A DNA stretch of 64,000 nt from NCBI RefSeq assembly GCF_037975245.1, contig NC_092564.1, forward strand, positions 24,796,484 to 24,860,483, read 5' to 3'. Position numbers and translations under genes: made by a program. The notes under the pieces are model-generated. The model did no database searches. It saw nothing but the letters and a program-made list of their open reading frames with translations, and had not been told where the DNA came from. Source of the stretch: Apostichopus japonicus. Taxonomy: Eukaryota > Echinodermata > Holothuroidea > Aspidochirotida > Stichopodidae. This document shows, in pieces, positions 23,024-47,991 of the stretch; the first letter of the stretch is position 1, and each line of letters begins with the position of its first letter.

Positions 23024-23240
23024 GCGCGTAGCGAATAATTTGCCAAGGGAGGGGCGAAGCCTATAGGCAAACTATCTAAGCGTAGCGCCACCACGAGTTG
23101 GCGCGAAGCGTACAAGAAAATTTTGGCAGAAACTGCCTCCCAGATCGCTGGAAATGGCACTTCCCAGGACCATGGGTTGGCGTACAAGAAAATTTTGGCC
23201 GAAAATGCCTCCCAGATCGCTGGAAATAACACTTCCCATG
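23024..23240 (+). mobile_element. hAT-type repeat copy with partly duplicated core
   Basis: Starts CAGGCGCGTAGCGAATAA and carries the core CTATCTAAGCGTAGCGCC..GTTGGCGCGAAGCGTACAAG. The segment TACAAGAAAATTTTGGC.. with GCCTCCCAGATCGCTGGAAA then occurs a second time. No right end or duplication was identified. Confidence 0.7.
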
Positions 23241-23599
23241 CCTTGCGAGTTGCATCTAAGCATTTTCTATTTTGAAATTACTAGTGATATCATAAAAAAA
23301 AATATTCTCGGGGGGGGGGGGGGCGTTCGCTCCCTTCCCGAAATGCGTCATGTTCCCCGACGAATCGGTCGAATTCGAGACCAGCCACAGTTGGTTTCAT
23401 AGCAGATGTTTTAAGGCGTCCATACACACACACGCGTTATGATAGACCATATATAGTATATATATAGACACATTAGTGAGAGAGGAAAATGAAAACGTCA
23501 AAAATGGAGTTGTCGGTGTAAGGGGTAGGGTGAGGCGCACGCCCCTTCCGAAATCCTCGATCCGTCACTGGCTACCCGGCCATGTGTATATAATAGGGA

Positions 23600-23790
23600 T
23601 CAGCGCTGTAATTATGTCACTGTTCCCCTTTCTCTTCCCTTGGCGTTTTTTTCTTTTACTCCCTTTTCTCCTTTTTCTCTCTTTCTTCTTTTTCTTTTCC
23701 CTTCCTTCCTCTCCTCCTCCTCTTTTTCCCCCTCTTTTTTCCCTCTTTTCTTCTCTTTTTTTCTCTCCTCTTTTTCTTACCCGGGGGGCG
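23600..23790. repeat. Polypyrimidine tract
   Basis: Almost 200 bp of C and T (CTTTCTC, TTCCTTCC, CTCCTCCTCC) on the plus strand, followed by GGGGGGCGCCCCC. The overlapping open frames on both strands are composition artefacts (Ser/Phe/Pro or Lys/Arg/Glu). Such tracts can form triplex DNA. Confidence 0.85.
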
Positions 23791-23829
23791 CCCCCAACGC
23801 CCCCCCCTGGATACCCGCCTGATATGATA

Positions 23830-24440
23830 TAAATCCATTGCTTTAAATTAGCAAATAATATTAAAGGGACTATATGTATAGTGAAAATGGGTTGGTATAG
23901 AAAGATTTGATAACAAAGCAATTAAAACCTTACAAAATATGTTTAAGTGTAACGATAGGTCCACCATGAATAAATTGATGACATTTTCCGTGTTTCTTGC
24001 GAGATTTTGACTTAGTTTGTCGATATTTGGACTTTTTATTGCCATTTTGAGAAGAGAGCTGAAGTCTAACATTCGACATTCGATTAGGTAGGCCTATATG
24101 AAATATCTCTAGTCACAACTCCTGGGGCAGGCCCGGAGGTGAAAAGGCCTATACGGATCTGTACTTGTAGTTAAGCCAATAATTTCATGAAGACGATAAA
24201 GTATTTACTTGTAAACATGCAGTTCTATAACTTGACACAGGCATGCACGTTTTACCGGCGGCACGATGTGTGTGACTTTTTAAAAATTGTTTTCTTTTTT
24301 CATGCAGTTTTTTAATATTCATTTAAAAGTGGCTACAGACTATTCAAACTACAATCGTCTGTTTTTGGTTTCGATGATAATCGTAACCTTTGCATACAAT
24401 GATGGCGTATGTGTGTGTGAGTGCGTTTGTGACGCCCAGC
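23830..24440. other. Intergenic sequence, nothing recognised
   Basis: AT-rich intergenic DNA without a supported gene, RNA or repeat. Confidence 0.4.
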
Positions 24441-25030
24441 TTGTAAACACGATATCTCAAGAAGGGAAGATCAGACCAATTTCATATTTAGTGTGTAGAA
24501 GTACCACATTAATTACAAGAAGCCTATTATTTTTGGTAGAGGTCAAAGTTTATTTGGGGTCACCAGGGGTCAAACTACGAAAACCTTGTAAACATGATAT
24601 CTCAAGAGGAAAAGGCCAGACCAACTTCACATTTGCTGTGTAGAAGGACCACATTGAGGGTAAAAGCTAAGTGTTTTTGGTGGAGGTCAATGGTCATTCG
24701 GGGTCACCAGAGGTCAAATTGTGAAAACCTATAAACATGATATCTCAACAACGGCAGGTCAGACCAATTTCCTATTTGATGTGTAGAAAAAACCACATTA
24801 AGTAAAAAAGTCTCCTGTTTTTTGTGGAGGTGAAAGATCATTTGGGGTCACCAGGGGTCAAATTGTGAAAACCTCGTAAACATGATATCTCAAGAAGGGA
24901 ATCATCGGCAGACCTCAATTTTTGGTGTGTAGAAGTACCACATTGTGTAAAAGAAGCCTGTAGTTTTTGGTGGAGAGCAAAGGTCATCTGGGGTCATCAT
25001 AGGTCAAATCGTGAAATCTTTGTGAACGTG
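24440..25030. repeat. Tandem repeat, about 143-bp unit, four copies
   Basis: Each unit contains ACATGATATCTCAAGAAGGG, TGTGTAGAAGTACCACATT and GGGGTCACCAGGGGTCAAA. The GATATCTCAA word recurs at about 24450, 24596, 24738 and 24882. Words of the same style occur in the dispersed repeat at 47160-47800. Confidence 0.8.
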
Positions 25031-25186
25031 TACACTCTCACTATACATTACATCGGATTCATGAAGAAAACTGCTCATGTTACATCATCGAAACCACAAT
25101 GCATTATTGCATTCTGGTTATTTATGTATCCACTGTGAGTTATTACATGGGAACAATAATCCTTCACCCGTGTTCATCATGGGGTG

Positions 25187-25841
25187 CAAGGGCGGCGGAA
25201 CCGGGGGGGCACAGGGGGCACGTGCCCCCCCACTTTTCCTCAGGTTAAAAATGTGCCCTTTTTCTACATAAAAATTGAGGTGTCTCAAGTTAGCAAGAGG
25301 CCAGGGAACCAGAATAAACACTCGGGAAGGCCTTTTCCGGCCATCTGAGGGGTTTGTAAAACCAAAAATTTTCTTCTACGCTCCGCGCCAACCGATGGTG
25401 GCGCTCCGCTCAGATAGTCGCGCATACAACTTTGCAAATCCTGGATACGCCCCTGACTTTTAATGAATTTATGTGGGTCAAACTCAAAACTATTTCGAAT
25501 GGAAAAAAATTGTTAAGATATTAGCAAGAAATAAACTCTAATTCGAAAGATTCCTACATTAGCAACTAGCATGATTTCACCTCATTTTGTCTCAAAAGAA
25601 AACTTTTTCCTTGTTTCCCAATTTGCACATTGGATATTGCAGTGCTAGTATGCATATTTACCTTGGAGGGGGGGGGGGGGCGTTGATGGAGTGATGTGTA
25701 TACGCAAATAAGATAATACAATAAGAGTTATGAAGGGTACTAAATATAAGGCTGCATCAGTCCAATCGAATTTCTGCAAAGTGCCTTTTGATGTCGGTGC
25801 CCCCCCCCCCCCCCAGATTAAAAGTGCTTCCGCCGCCCTTG
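25187..25841. mobile_element. Non-autonomous hAT-type element, 655 bp
   Basis: The ends CAAGGGCGGCGGAA and TTCCGCCGCCCTTG are perfect inverted repeats. They are flanked by the 8-bp duplication ATGGGGTG (25179-25186 and 25842-25849). A minus-orientation hairpin-core copy (about 25320-25455, ending GATACGCCCCTG) is nested inside. No transposase. Confidence 0.88.
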
Positions 25842-25849
25842 ATGGGGTG

Positions 25850-28700
25850 GGTACATAACTGCCCCCAGTCATCCAATCCCCTTTGTCGTTATTTATGGTA
25901 TCGCTGACTGAGTTTACCTTTGGAAGTTGAAATATATTTAATTGAATGATTAAATAAATAAGATACATCAAGTCGTCAATAAGATACATTACCCACCCTG
26001 ATCTAACCCAAAACACTATGTTTAGACGGAAAGTTTATAAAGGAGAATGTACACACGCGTATAAGTTTCTCAGTTCACGATAGCGTTTCTATTGATCGAA
26101 TGAAGAGTTCGGTCCAATTGAATGGAAGAAATCCATCAATAAAATCTTTAGAAATCCTTTCATTTAATTTTTTCTTATTAATATTAAAATGTGCATTCAC
26201 ACAATTTTTTTTCCATCACAGGTCTGCACAAATTCCGGGCTATGTTTTTAAGCACTGACATATATGTGCGTGACGCGTTAATGACAGATCTATCGATGTC
26301 CACAATCCTTGGTAATTCACTGTTGCAAACTTGCATTGTATCAGTGCTACAGATATTTCAGACAAGTATTTGGCGTGAGGCAAGATTTCAGTGGTATTCT
26401 TCTGTAAGTAAATTAAATGACTGTAAGCAAAACGGCACATATATGATGGCATTTCCCAAGTAATCACTCTTTTAACGTGTTCGATTACTATTGCAATTGA
26501 GTACCGGAACACGTAGTCGACACCTTACGGGAGCAGCCTAATCGGCCTTGAACAGTGTAACGTTAAGCCAAGCCTAGGCCTACACAATTACAGTATTCAC
26601 TTTACATGACCTAAACATTAGGCCTAACTTAGTCAAAGTATCCTAACAGAATTAACAAGCGCAAACAGTGTGCAGGTCTAATTAAACTCAATCTAACGCA
26701 TGCATAATTATGGTTTCATTAAAGGCTGCTCAAAAATGGACAATGTGTAGTCTAGTCTAACCAGTCTAAGGTGAGGTGAATGCTTGATCTTTATCGATGT
26801 CCACACAAACCGCCCTTAGTTTGAGTTTGTGTGGACATAGGCTAGGCTAGCTAAAGATTGATATAGACAGATAGTTGTTATTTGGTCCTTCTTTGCTCGG
26901 ATTAGATGTAGTTATCTAGAACTGGTCAGCTACAAGATGAAGAAAGTTACTAGCCTAGGCGGGTTTCAGTTGTTCTCCGCACAGAGTATTTTCCGTTGAT
27001 TACTTCCCACTGAAAAATTTCTTGTGCGGAAAACAACTTCAATCTTTTTTTTTCCAATTACATGTACATTATGATTTTCTGCAATTTTAGGATATAAAAT
27101 CTAGGATGTTGAAAATAGAGTATCAAAGAGAGTCGAGAAGGATCTTTAGAATGAGTTAATGTTAGGGAAGTTAAGCTACTTAAAATTTTACTGGAGGCAT
27201 GGGTGCGTGTGTAATTAAGGATGACGTAAAGAAGTACATGGCAGTGGCGATTGGCGTAACAGGCTAAAGGAGGTTATGGTGTGTCACGTACGTGTTCAAT
27301 ATGTATATTTTTTTCAACAAGTTTACACACCGATAATTTACTATGTTAATTTTCTATAGTTCATAAAACATTTTCTGAAGGGATATTTGTAAATTAATAT
27401 ATGACTTTCCGAGACTGAGTTGTAAAATGTACAAGAATATTGGTTAAGAATAAAGTTGGAAAATTCATATTTTCCTGCTTTCGTTCAAACGCTGAAAACG
27501 TTGTAATAAGCAATGGCGCTATTGCAGTATGAAATCACATATTAATATATAAGAACAGCAATGGGAACACTGGCTAAGTTATTCTTAGTAAAAAAAAGCA
27601 CAACAACAACAACTGATAATGAAGACGACAATGGTGTTCACCGACATTGTTTATTATTTATGTTAGAGATACGAGAGAAGCAACATTTAATGTGCATCAT
27701 ATCCCTCTAGTATCCTTAATTGATCTCCACTATGCAGTCAAATTTTGAAACTTCTGCCATTGCCCTAACCAATACATCATGAGCTAAGAATTTCAAACTA
27801 CTCAGGCTCTACAAACCTTGAAATAGGTGTATTTAAAACAATTTAACAAAATGTTAACAAAAGTAGGCTAAAATGTCCACGGCAATTTTTTTTAACCAAC
27901 TCAAAGATATAAAATGATGCAGGCTACTATTTTTGGTTTGGGCGATACTCACTGACAGTTACAGTTTGCTGGTGTGACTTATCTGTCTGCCTGGTATTTT
28001 TTGGATGTATTGGTATAGATTGTGCACTAGGCTGGTGACTGTTGACAAATGTAGGGATCCACTAACAGGACAGAACACACCTACGCCTGTTGGTAGGAGG
28101 CAAAAAGCGGAACCAAGAGGCAGCTTGAAACTTGTCAAACTGAAACAGAAAACTGTTGATTTATGTCGATTAATTTTTGACAGGTATTACCGGCACGGTC
28201 TACGAAAGAGGAACCAACTTGTTAGGTCGGTTTCACCCAAACTAAAGCTAGTGTTCGTTGAGCATTTTGAATGATTGAGCGTTATTGCCGTATATAGCCA
28301 TTGTGCATCACTTCGAGGTGAAAAATGTTCTACATGTGAATATGGACCATGAAAAGTTTTTATCATTCAGCGAGTATTCTACACTGTATATGACATATAA
28401 ATAATAAAGCCCATGTGCAAATCACATGATAGGTCTGAAGGGAGGAAGTCAAAGTAACTGGTCCGAAAGTGTTGCATTCTACTTGCAGCAGTCAACAAAT
28501 AACACTGTAGTTGCGTGACGATCAAATGAAAATTTGTTGGGCAGAAAACACCTTTTTTTTCTCATACATGTACACTATGCTTGTTTCATACCAGTCTAGA
28601 TTCTCCAAGCGATTGGCTGGCATTATGTCATTGACTGCTTAGCCTTCAACCTGCATGGTTGTCATCTGTTTCTGGCTCAAACATATAGGGGGACCTTGTG
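25850..28700. other. Intergenic region without supported genes
   Basis: AT-rich sequence. Short frames here (for example 28005-28274, 89 codons, and 26191-26463) show no family resemblance or splice context. TAGGCCTA-type palindromic words are scattered around 26560-26640. Nothing more can be supported. Confidence 0.45.
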
Positions 28701-29175
28701 TTTCTCCCTGAAGTGGAAATTTGAAATCCTCATCCCTTTCCTCTTCAGACTGGAATTTTATCCGATTCTACGCCGTCTGTCTCAAGTTACCCCCTCCCTC
28801 TATCTCCCCTTGTTTCCCCCTCTGTCAACCCTCTTCTCCTAGCTCTCTTCCACCTTTTTCTCCACACCTTCCTGTCTTTGTCCTTCTGCAGTTTATATTT
28901 ACCCTCTTCCCTTAATCCTCTCTTTGTCCCATTACAGTTTATCTCCTACCTCTCCTCTTCCCCCTGTTGGTTTCTTTCTTCTCTTCCCCCCCCCCCCCTT
29001 TTTCTACTAATCCTCTTTCTTCAATCTCTTTTGTGTCCACCCTGCTCATTAACCTGCCTGTATTCTGTGTTTGTATTTGTCCCATGTAGTTTATGTTACT
29101 TGTCATGTAGCCTCTGAAGAAGATACTGCTAGGAATCAAAATGTCAGACCCACTTATTTTTACACATGCTTTTAT
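28700..29175 (+). mobile_element. Penelope-like 3' fragment
   Basis: Pyrimidine-rich sequence (TTCCCCCTCTGTCAACCC, CAGTTTATCTCCTACC) ending in CTGAAGAAGATACTGCTAGG followed by AATCAAAATGTCAGACCCAC. It is the plus-strand counterpart of the 3' part of the fragment at 16850-17490. No coding part remains. Confidence 0.65.
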
Positions 29176-29799
29176 TAGGGATAGTAGTTGTAGTAGCCTC
29201 ATAGATTCAATCCAAAGTTTGATTTACTATGAAGTATGAAGGATTTTAAGAAACATTGTAGATTGAAAGTTGCTCACAGTTTTTATTGGTAGATGTTTTA
29301 ACATGATTTAGACACCACACTTTAAGACACCAAAGAACAAATAACGACAGTGCACCATGGAGAAAGATTTGTTTTGACTGTATTTTCGCAATGTAAAATG
29401 ACATTGATGACGTCATAACTGTAACTGAGTAATCGCGAGAAGAACTATGCGATTAATCAACTACAAAATAAAAAGTCGAATATTACCACTACTGTAACTC
29501 TTCTTATTAATATTCAAATGTCATACATTTCAAACACTTTGAAAACATTTTCATTCTTTATGAATGTTAAAATATTAAGAGATGAACTGTTATATGAAAG
29601 TTTACTCCACTCCTTTGCACTGTCTCTACTATTTGCACTTGAAATTTAAAAAAATTCCTTCCAAAGCGTCACAATGTTACTGTGAAATTACCCTTTTACT
29701 AACTTAAACTAAGTTAAAGTTAGGCCATATGCCTAGGCTAACGATAGCCTAGGCCTAACTTACCATAGACTAGGGCAAATAGGGTGATGGGCAAAGCTT

Positions 29800-30262
29800 T
29801 GGTCCTACGTATTTCTAATTTATTCCAGTTGAGATCTGTAAGCATATTGTTAACACTTCTACTGCGTCAGTATTCATTCATAACCAATCTTGCTGCATGT
29901 GGTTGCACTTTTTCAATGGATTCCTTGTGTGTAGTGTAATATGTGTCACATATCGAGCTGGCATACTCTAGCTTCAGTCAAATACAGGTCTTGTATGCAA
30001 CTTCCTTTGTGGATGATGGACAGTTCCACAGGTTCCTTTTTAAGAGACCGAGGACATTGTTTGCACTATTAACAGATTCTGTGATATGTTTTGCTCGGAT
30101 AACTCAACACCAAGGTAGGGATGATGTTTAGCATCCTGAAGTACTGAATCGCCCATGAAGTAATTGTTGGAGATTGGCTTCTTCATGTGGGTCATATATA
30201 TGCATAACTGGACGGTAATTTTAGGTTTTTGATCGGTCCCCTTTCTCGAATATGGCATGTAT
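29800..30262 (-). mobile_element. CR1-like non-LTR retrotransposon fragment (reverse transcriptase C-terminus)
   Basis: Minus-strand frames give YLGVELSE, then NNVLGLLKRNLWNCPSS, KEVAYKTCI, LEYASSICDTYYT and ESIEKVQPHAARLVMNEY. This is the usual order of the C-terminal part of the CR1/jockey-type reverse transcriptase (YLGV.., LKRNL..CP, AYK.., LEYAS..WD, IEKVQRRAARFV). In-frame stops and shifts show that it is an old, dead copy. Confidence 0.8.
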
Positions 30263-31040
30263 GATCAGCTGGTCATAAAGCCAGAAACTTAAATGCTGAG
30301 TTAAGGTTTAACTAGACTGAGGAATGCTTTATTAGCTGGATACATCCAACAGGTACCAAGTCCCACCCACATCTTCCACCGGTCAGATTCTTCCATTTAT
30401 TTTAACTGTGGCAAACTCAACCACTGAAAGCTGGGACTTGAACAGGGTACAGTCTACAACAGCATCCATGGCACATTATGGCCCAGCCAGGCATCAGATT
30501 GGAATAATCATAGCAATTTGTTATATATGCTTGGCACCACGAAAAACACTTTTTAAGTCCCATAGACTACTCCACAGTTATGCTCAAGTTATATGTACAT
30601 AGTCCCACAGTCAATATGATACATCTTTGGAGATAAATACCCGTTTATGAAGATCTCATCTCTTTTCTTCTTTCTTTTCAAGAAACAACTTCTACAAGAT
30701 TATATCATTGGAAACAATTCTTCAAGTAAGTATGACCTCCCCCCTCTCCCTCCCCCTCCATCCCTAGGGATGCACACTTTAATATCAATGTTGACCGATA
30801 ATTCCCGACCAGATTTAATATCAAAGGAGGGTTGATGTCAGCAATTGATGAAGTCTGAAAGCCTTCTAATAATGATATCGTCTTTTCTTAGTATTTGGTC
30901 TTTGTGTTAAAACCATCTCTCATCTCAACATTAGAGACAATGCGTTACTACTTGGGAGAATAGCAGAGTCCCAAATGTCAGATGCAGTCAAATGCAGTGC
31001 TGAATAAATTAATGGCGAACTGATCGTTAGAGAGAACTAA

Positions 31041-31383
31041 TTTTTGTTTTGAACAACCAAAGTTTCCCTCCAAGGTCGTCTGACAGTCATGTAGCTTTTA
31101 GTAGGAACTATTATTATTATTATTTATGTTTTATGGACCAACCACATGAATGTTTCATGTAACAAAAAAGGAAAGGAGGGGGAATGTTATTAGTTCTGCT
31201 CATCGAAATTAGAGCTAAATTTTGTTTTGGATAACCAAAGTTTCCCTCCAAGGTCGTCTGACAGTCATGTAGCTTTTAGTAGGAACTATTATTATGATGA
31301 TTTTTGTTTTATAGACCAACCACATGAATGTTTCATGTAACAAAAAGGAAAGGAGGGGGAATGTTATTTGTTCTGCTCATTAA
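31041..31383. repeat. Tandem duplication, 178-bp period
   Basis: Two near-identical copies starting TTTGTTTTG, with ACCAAAGTTTCCCTCCAAGG, TCGTCTGACAGTCATGTAGC and GGAAAGGAGGGGGAATGTTA. They lie just upstream of the dynein gene. Confidence 0.85.
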
Positions 31384-31888
31384 AATTACACAGGGCTGAA
31401 TACATGGCTAACTACAGAACAAGCAGCCTATTACATAGCAGCTCCTTCTTGGAGTAGCTGTAATATTCACTTTTGAGTTGCATTGCTGAAAATTAAATAG
31501 GATATTATGGGGTGAAGGAATGTAAGCTGAATTAATGTCCATTTAACTGGGGGGGGGGGATACAGAGAGGGGTGGAGGTCTTTAGGACATTTGCACAATT
31601 GATTCAAACTGATCTGTTTTATAATCTGTGTATTTCTTGCAATTTATACAGGTTTGAAACAAAGGTTTTTTTTTTTTAATGTTAACAGTAATGTGTGAAA
31701 GTAAATTGCCCGATAGCTGAAAGGTACATAGTTTAAGTAGATTTCTTGTCATGTCCTTTGAAGTAATGTGCACTCACTATATAGGAAATTGCTAAGCAAT
31801 TGATGCAACCCCAAACTATCATTGGGATTGTCTTGCATATAATAACGATTATTTGAAAATCGTTTTTTTTACCAGGAATCTTTCGCAA

Positions 31889-44726
<12,838 letters not shown>

Positions 44727-46257
44727 GAAGAAAGATGTGACTCTATCCTTATTTGTGTAATGTGCTTAAGTATATAATATGTGCATGTTCAGTGCAGTTT
44801 TCAAGCAATGCCACAAAGGCTGTTAGTTTTGTATGGTAGCCAGATCGGTTGCAAAGTTGTTGTCGGAAACAGGAATATGAATATGGCCCTTGCATTACAG
44901 TAAAGTGGATATTGATTTGATTTTAGTTTTGAAAAGCTTCTGTAGAGTGTAGGCCCAAGTAAGGTTAAATTAAGCAAATGAGTAGCAGACTAGATTTGGC
45001 AAAAATTTGAATAACAAATGATGGGTGAGGGGAGGATTGGGAGAGGGAAGATTGTTTTAAGGTTCCCATGGTATAAATGAAAGGTAATTTATCAATCAAT
45101 TTTGGCTGCATTTCTCTGATGATCAAATCAAACAGAACTAAACATAAATAGAAGAAATGCTTTGAAAAGCTTATGTAGATTGTAGGCACAAAATATGGAA
45201 GCACTTTTGTGGTTTCAGTAAATAGTAAGCCAAATTTTGGCAATTTGAATAACAAATGAAGGGTGAGGGGAGGATTGGGAGAGGGAAGATTATTTTACAT
45301 GGTATAAATGAAAGGTAATTTATCAATCAATTTTCGGCTGCGTTTCTGCGATGATCCAATTAAGAAAAAACTTAATAAGGAAAGGAGAAATGCTTTTTAA
45401 TTTCTCCTATTGCTTTCCTCAATCATGAAAGAATCCAATTTGTGAATGTTTTTTGTGTTTTTCTTTTTTGTAGGTTTGGTATTTCTTTCATGCATTCTTG
45501 CCAGGGTTCAACAATGTAATTAATCATCTATGCTGAAGCATTCTTTAAAAGGTGCTTGGGCCTGATAATATTTCATCAAAATAGGTAAATGTTACAAATT
45601 GAAAGAAAAAACAATAATTAAAAGAAATGGGAAAACGAAAAAACCTGCAAAAAGTAAGTTTTGTCATTTGAAATGGGAAAACCAGTTTTGATATAATTTG
45701 AGGCTCCTGATAGTTGGAGTCGAAATTTTGGCGGGAAGTCTCTTTCCCACAGTACTGTCTGCTCCTGCAGGGACATTCCTCTTTGAGTCGCTTCTGAGAG
45801 GTATAAGACAATGTTGAAAGGCAAATCAGCTAGCCTAACACATAAACTGTGTAAGTAATTGATGCCTTAGCTTAAACAATCACAGATGCCTCCTTCCCTT
45901 GCCAGAGGCTTACAACACTTCAAAACCATCTGCGATCCCATTAAATGTTTGAAAGTAGATTCCTCGGAGTAGACCAAGGATTTTATGATAAATGTTTAGT
46001 CAACAAAGTTGTGAAGGCTAACAATCCTACTTAAACCTCCTCAACACTTTTTGAAAGTGGATTTCTTGAGAAACAGAGGCCAAAACATTAATACAAAAGT
46101 TTTCGTCAACAACAAGCTTTGTTTCTTCCTTTTGTGTGGAGCTGATTCAATATCAAAGTATTTTTTATTAGGTTAGGTAAACTGTGCTTGTATATTTGTA
46201 TACCAACAATATTTAAATTGTGTATTGTATGCTTACTGCTTAATGTCTTAAAATAAA
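44727..46257 (+). other. DYNC1I: Probable dynein 3' UTR
   Basis: AT-rich sequence after the stop, ending at an AATAAA signal at 46252-46257. It contains a tandem duplication of about 230 bp (44930-45400), recognised by TGAGGGGAGGATTGGGAGAG in both copies. The true 3' end could lie at another signal. Confidence 0.5.
44930..45400. repeat. Tandem duplication, about 230-bp period
   Basis: GAAAAGCTTCTGTAGAGTGT / GAAAAGCTTATGTAGATTGT starts each copy, and GTATAAATGAAAGGTAATTT occurs in both. Probably transcribed in the dynein 3' UTR. Confidence 0.85.
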
Positions 46258-47159
46258 TTGGTGGTGATGAAAAGGGATGTTTTGATGATTTCCATCTTCC
46301 TGTTTTGTCATTCTTTGTCTTATTCTTTAGTGAACCTCTACAAAATTCAGACACAAAAAGAAAGATGTAATCAATGCCAAAAAGGCAAAACACAGACACA
46401 CACAAAACACAATAGAGAGAAAACAAACCACATACACAAAGGCTTTTGTGTATAATGCACATGTTTAACTGACTCAAGAATAAGAAACTGTATAACCTCG
46501 TGCCAAAAAAATATATATATATAAATTGCAAATAACAGTATTCTGTACATGTTCATAAATTGTACAGGTATAGAAATGTACAGAAACTCCTAAAGGTTAT
46601 TGTCACTTGTTGTGGACAAAAACGTTGCAAATATATGTACACAGGTTGGTCACATCCTGACAAAAAAACTTATTTTATCCGTGCCAAACACGGAAGTTTC
46701 TTTGAAGTAAGTGCCATGCTGACAGGAAAACTGGTTGTTGTCGGAGATGAAAACTTTGTCAGGATTGCCTTCAAGTTTTAACCTGCCAGTCTTTTTTAGA
46801 TTTTTTCCTGAATGCACTTTTTCTTGGGAGGATTGTGACCCTCCAAGATATCACCAGCCATGTTTAGGAAATCAGTAGGGTTGATAACTGGTCACCATGA
46901 GGAAACGAGAGATCATAAAATGGAGCATGTGCTTGACTGCCTGTCAAAAGAAAGCAGGTAAAGGAATTTTGAATAAATATGATAAAACATACGCCCCAAA
47001 AATATAACCTTTTACTTCTATTCCTCGCCCATCAATGCACCTGTTCTACCTCGTCTATTGGCTCTTTTGTCTCTGAGAAATCAGCTTTGGAATATATTTT
47101 TGAAAAAGGGAGCAGTTAAACTTTCCTCATATCTATGAATCTTACAGTGTACACTGTGT

Positions 47160-47800
47160 TTTTAGCTCATACCAGCATGCTGGTGTGAGCTATTGTTACA
47201 GTGCGGCGTCTATCACTCTATCCGTCAACAATTGGGAAAACCGCTCCCACTCGCACAGTGTTTGATGGAATTTCATGAAACTTGGACACAAGGACCATTG
47301 GGTATAGGGCCATCAGAGATGGTCCGAAATTTGGGGTCAAAGGTCACCTGTGGGCCGTAATGGGCCATTTTGTGGAAATACGCAAAATGCTTCTTCTCCT
47401 ACAGATTCCATGGTACAATGTTTAGGGTTTGTCACGATAGTACTACGGAAGTTTTACCTTCAGGGTGTTCATGAATTTGAGATCAAAGATCAACTAGGGG
47501 TCTTTTGTGGCCCGGGCCGGGGCCCAATATTTTCAAATTGCTCCTGTTCGTACAGTGTATGGCCAGTTATAATGAAACTTGGTCACAACGTTCCTCAGGA
47601 TGAGAGTTACGAGGGGTGTTCGGAAAATTGAGGTCAAATGTCATTTAGGGGGTCATCGGGGGTCATTCTTTGTAATATTTTCAAATATCTCAATCTCCTC
47701 AAGATTTTGATGGATCATATTCAAAGTTGAACTGATGATTGTTGGACTGTGTATGAATAAGGTGATGCCTAATAATTTTTGGTCAAAAGTTAATTAATTA
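47160..47800. repeat. Dispersed repeat with palindromic start
   Basis: Starts TTTTAGCTCATACCAGCATG then CTGGTGTGAGCTATTG (hairpin AGCTCATACCAGCA / TGCTGGTGTGAGCT). It continues with phrases like AAACTTGGACACAAGGACC and GGGGTCAAAGGTCACCTG. The AGCTCA..TGAGCTATTG opening is a known style of widespread marine-invertebrate repeats. No coding frame. Confidence 0.6.
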
Positions 47801-47991
47801 CAATTAATCCCCATTGTTTAAAAAAATCTGAGCCTTCACCTTTTGCCAAAGCTCCTTTAATTTGTCTCCCAGTCTCTGCAGTGTTTGTTTACATTTGTGG
47901 TTAAGCTCTGCAGAGGCTGTTAGTGGAATTAAAGCAGGACTGGGAGTTGTTATTAACTGTTGAACTGTAAGCGTGAGAGCCCAATAGCCAA

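Noticed and set aside
23565-23921. 118-codon open frames on both strands
   Set aside because: They are produced by the polypyrimidine tract (Ser/Phe/Pro one way, Lys/Arg/Glu the other).
28005-28274. 89-codon plus-strand frame with a basic C-terminus
   Set aside because: No family resemblance, no splice or promoter context, and located in intergenic DNA.
30683-30725. Exon-like block (TTTTCAAG acceptor, GTAAGTATG donor) upstream of dynein
   Set aside because: It could be a 5' UTR exon, but nothing coding or conserved supports it; mentioned only as a possibility.
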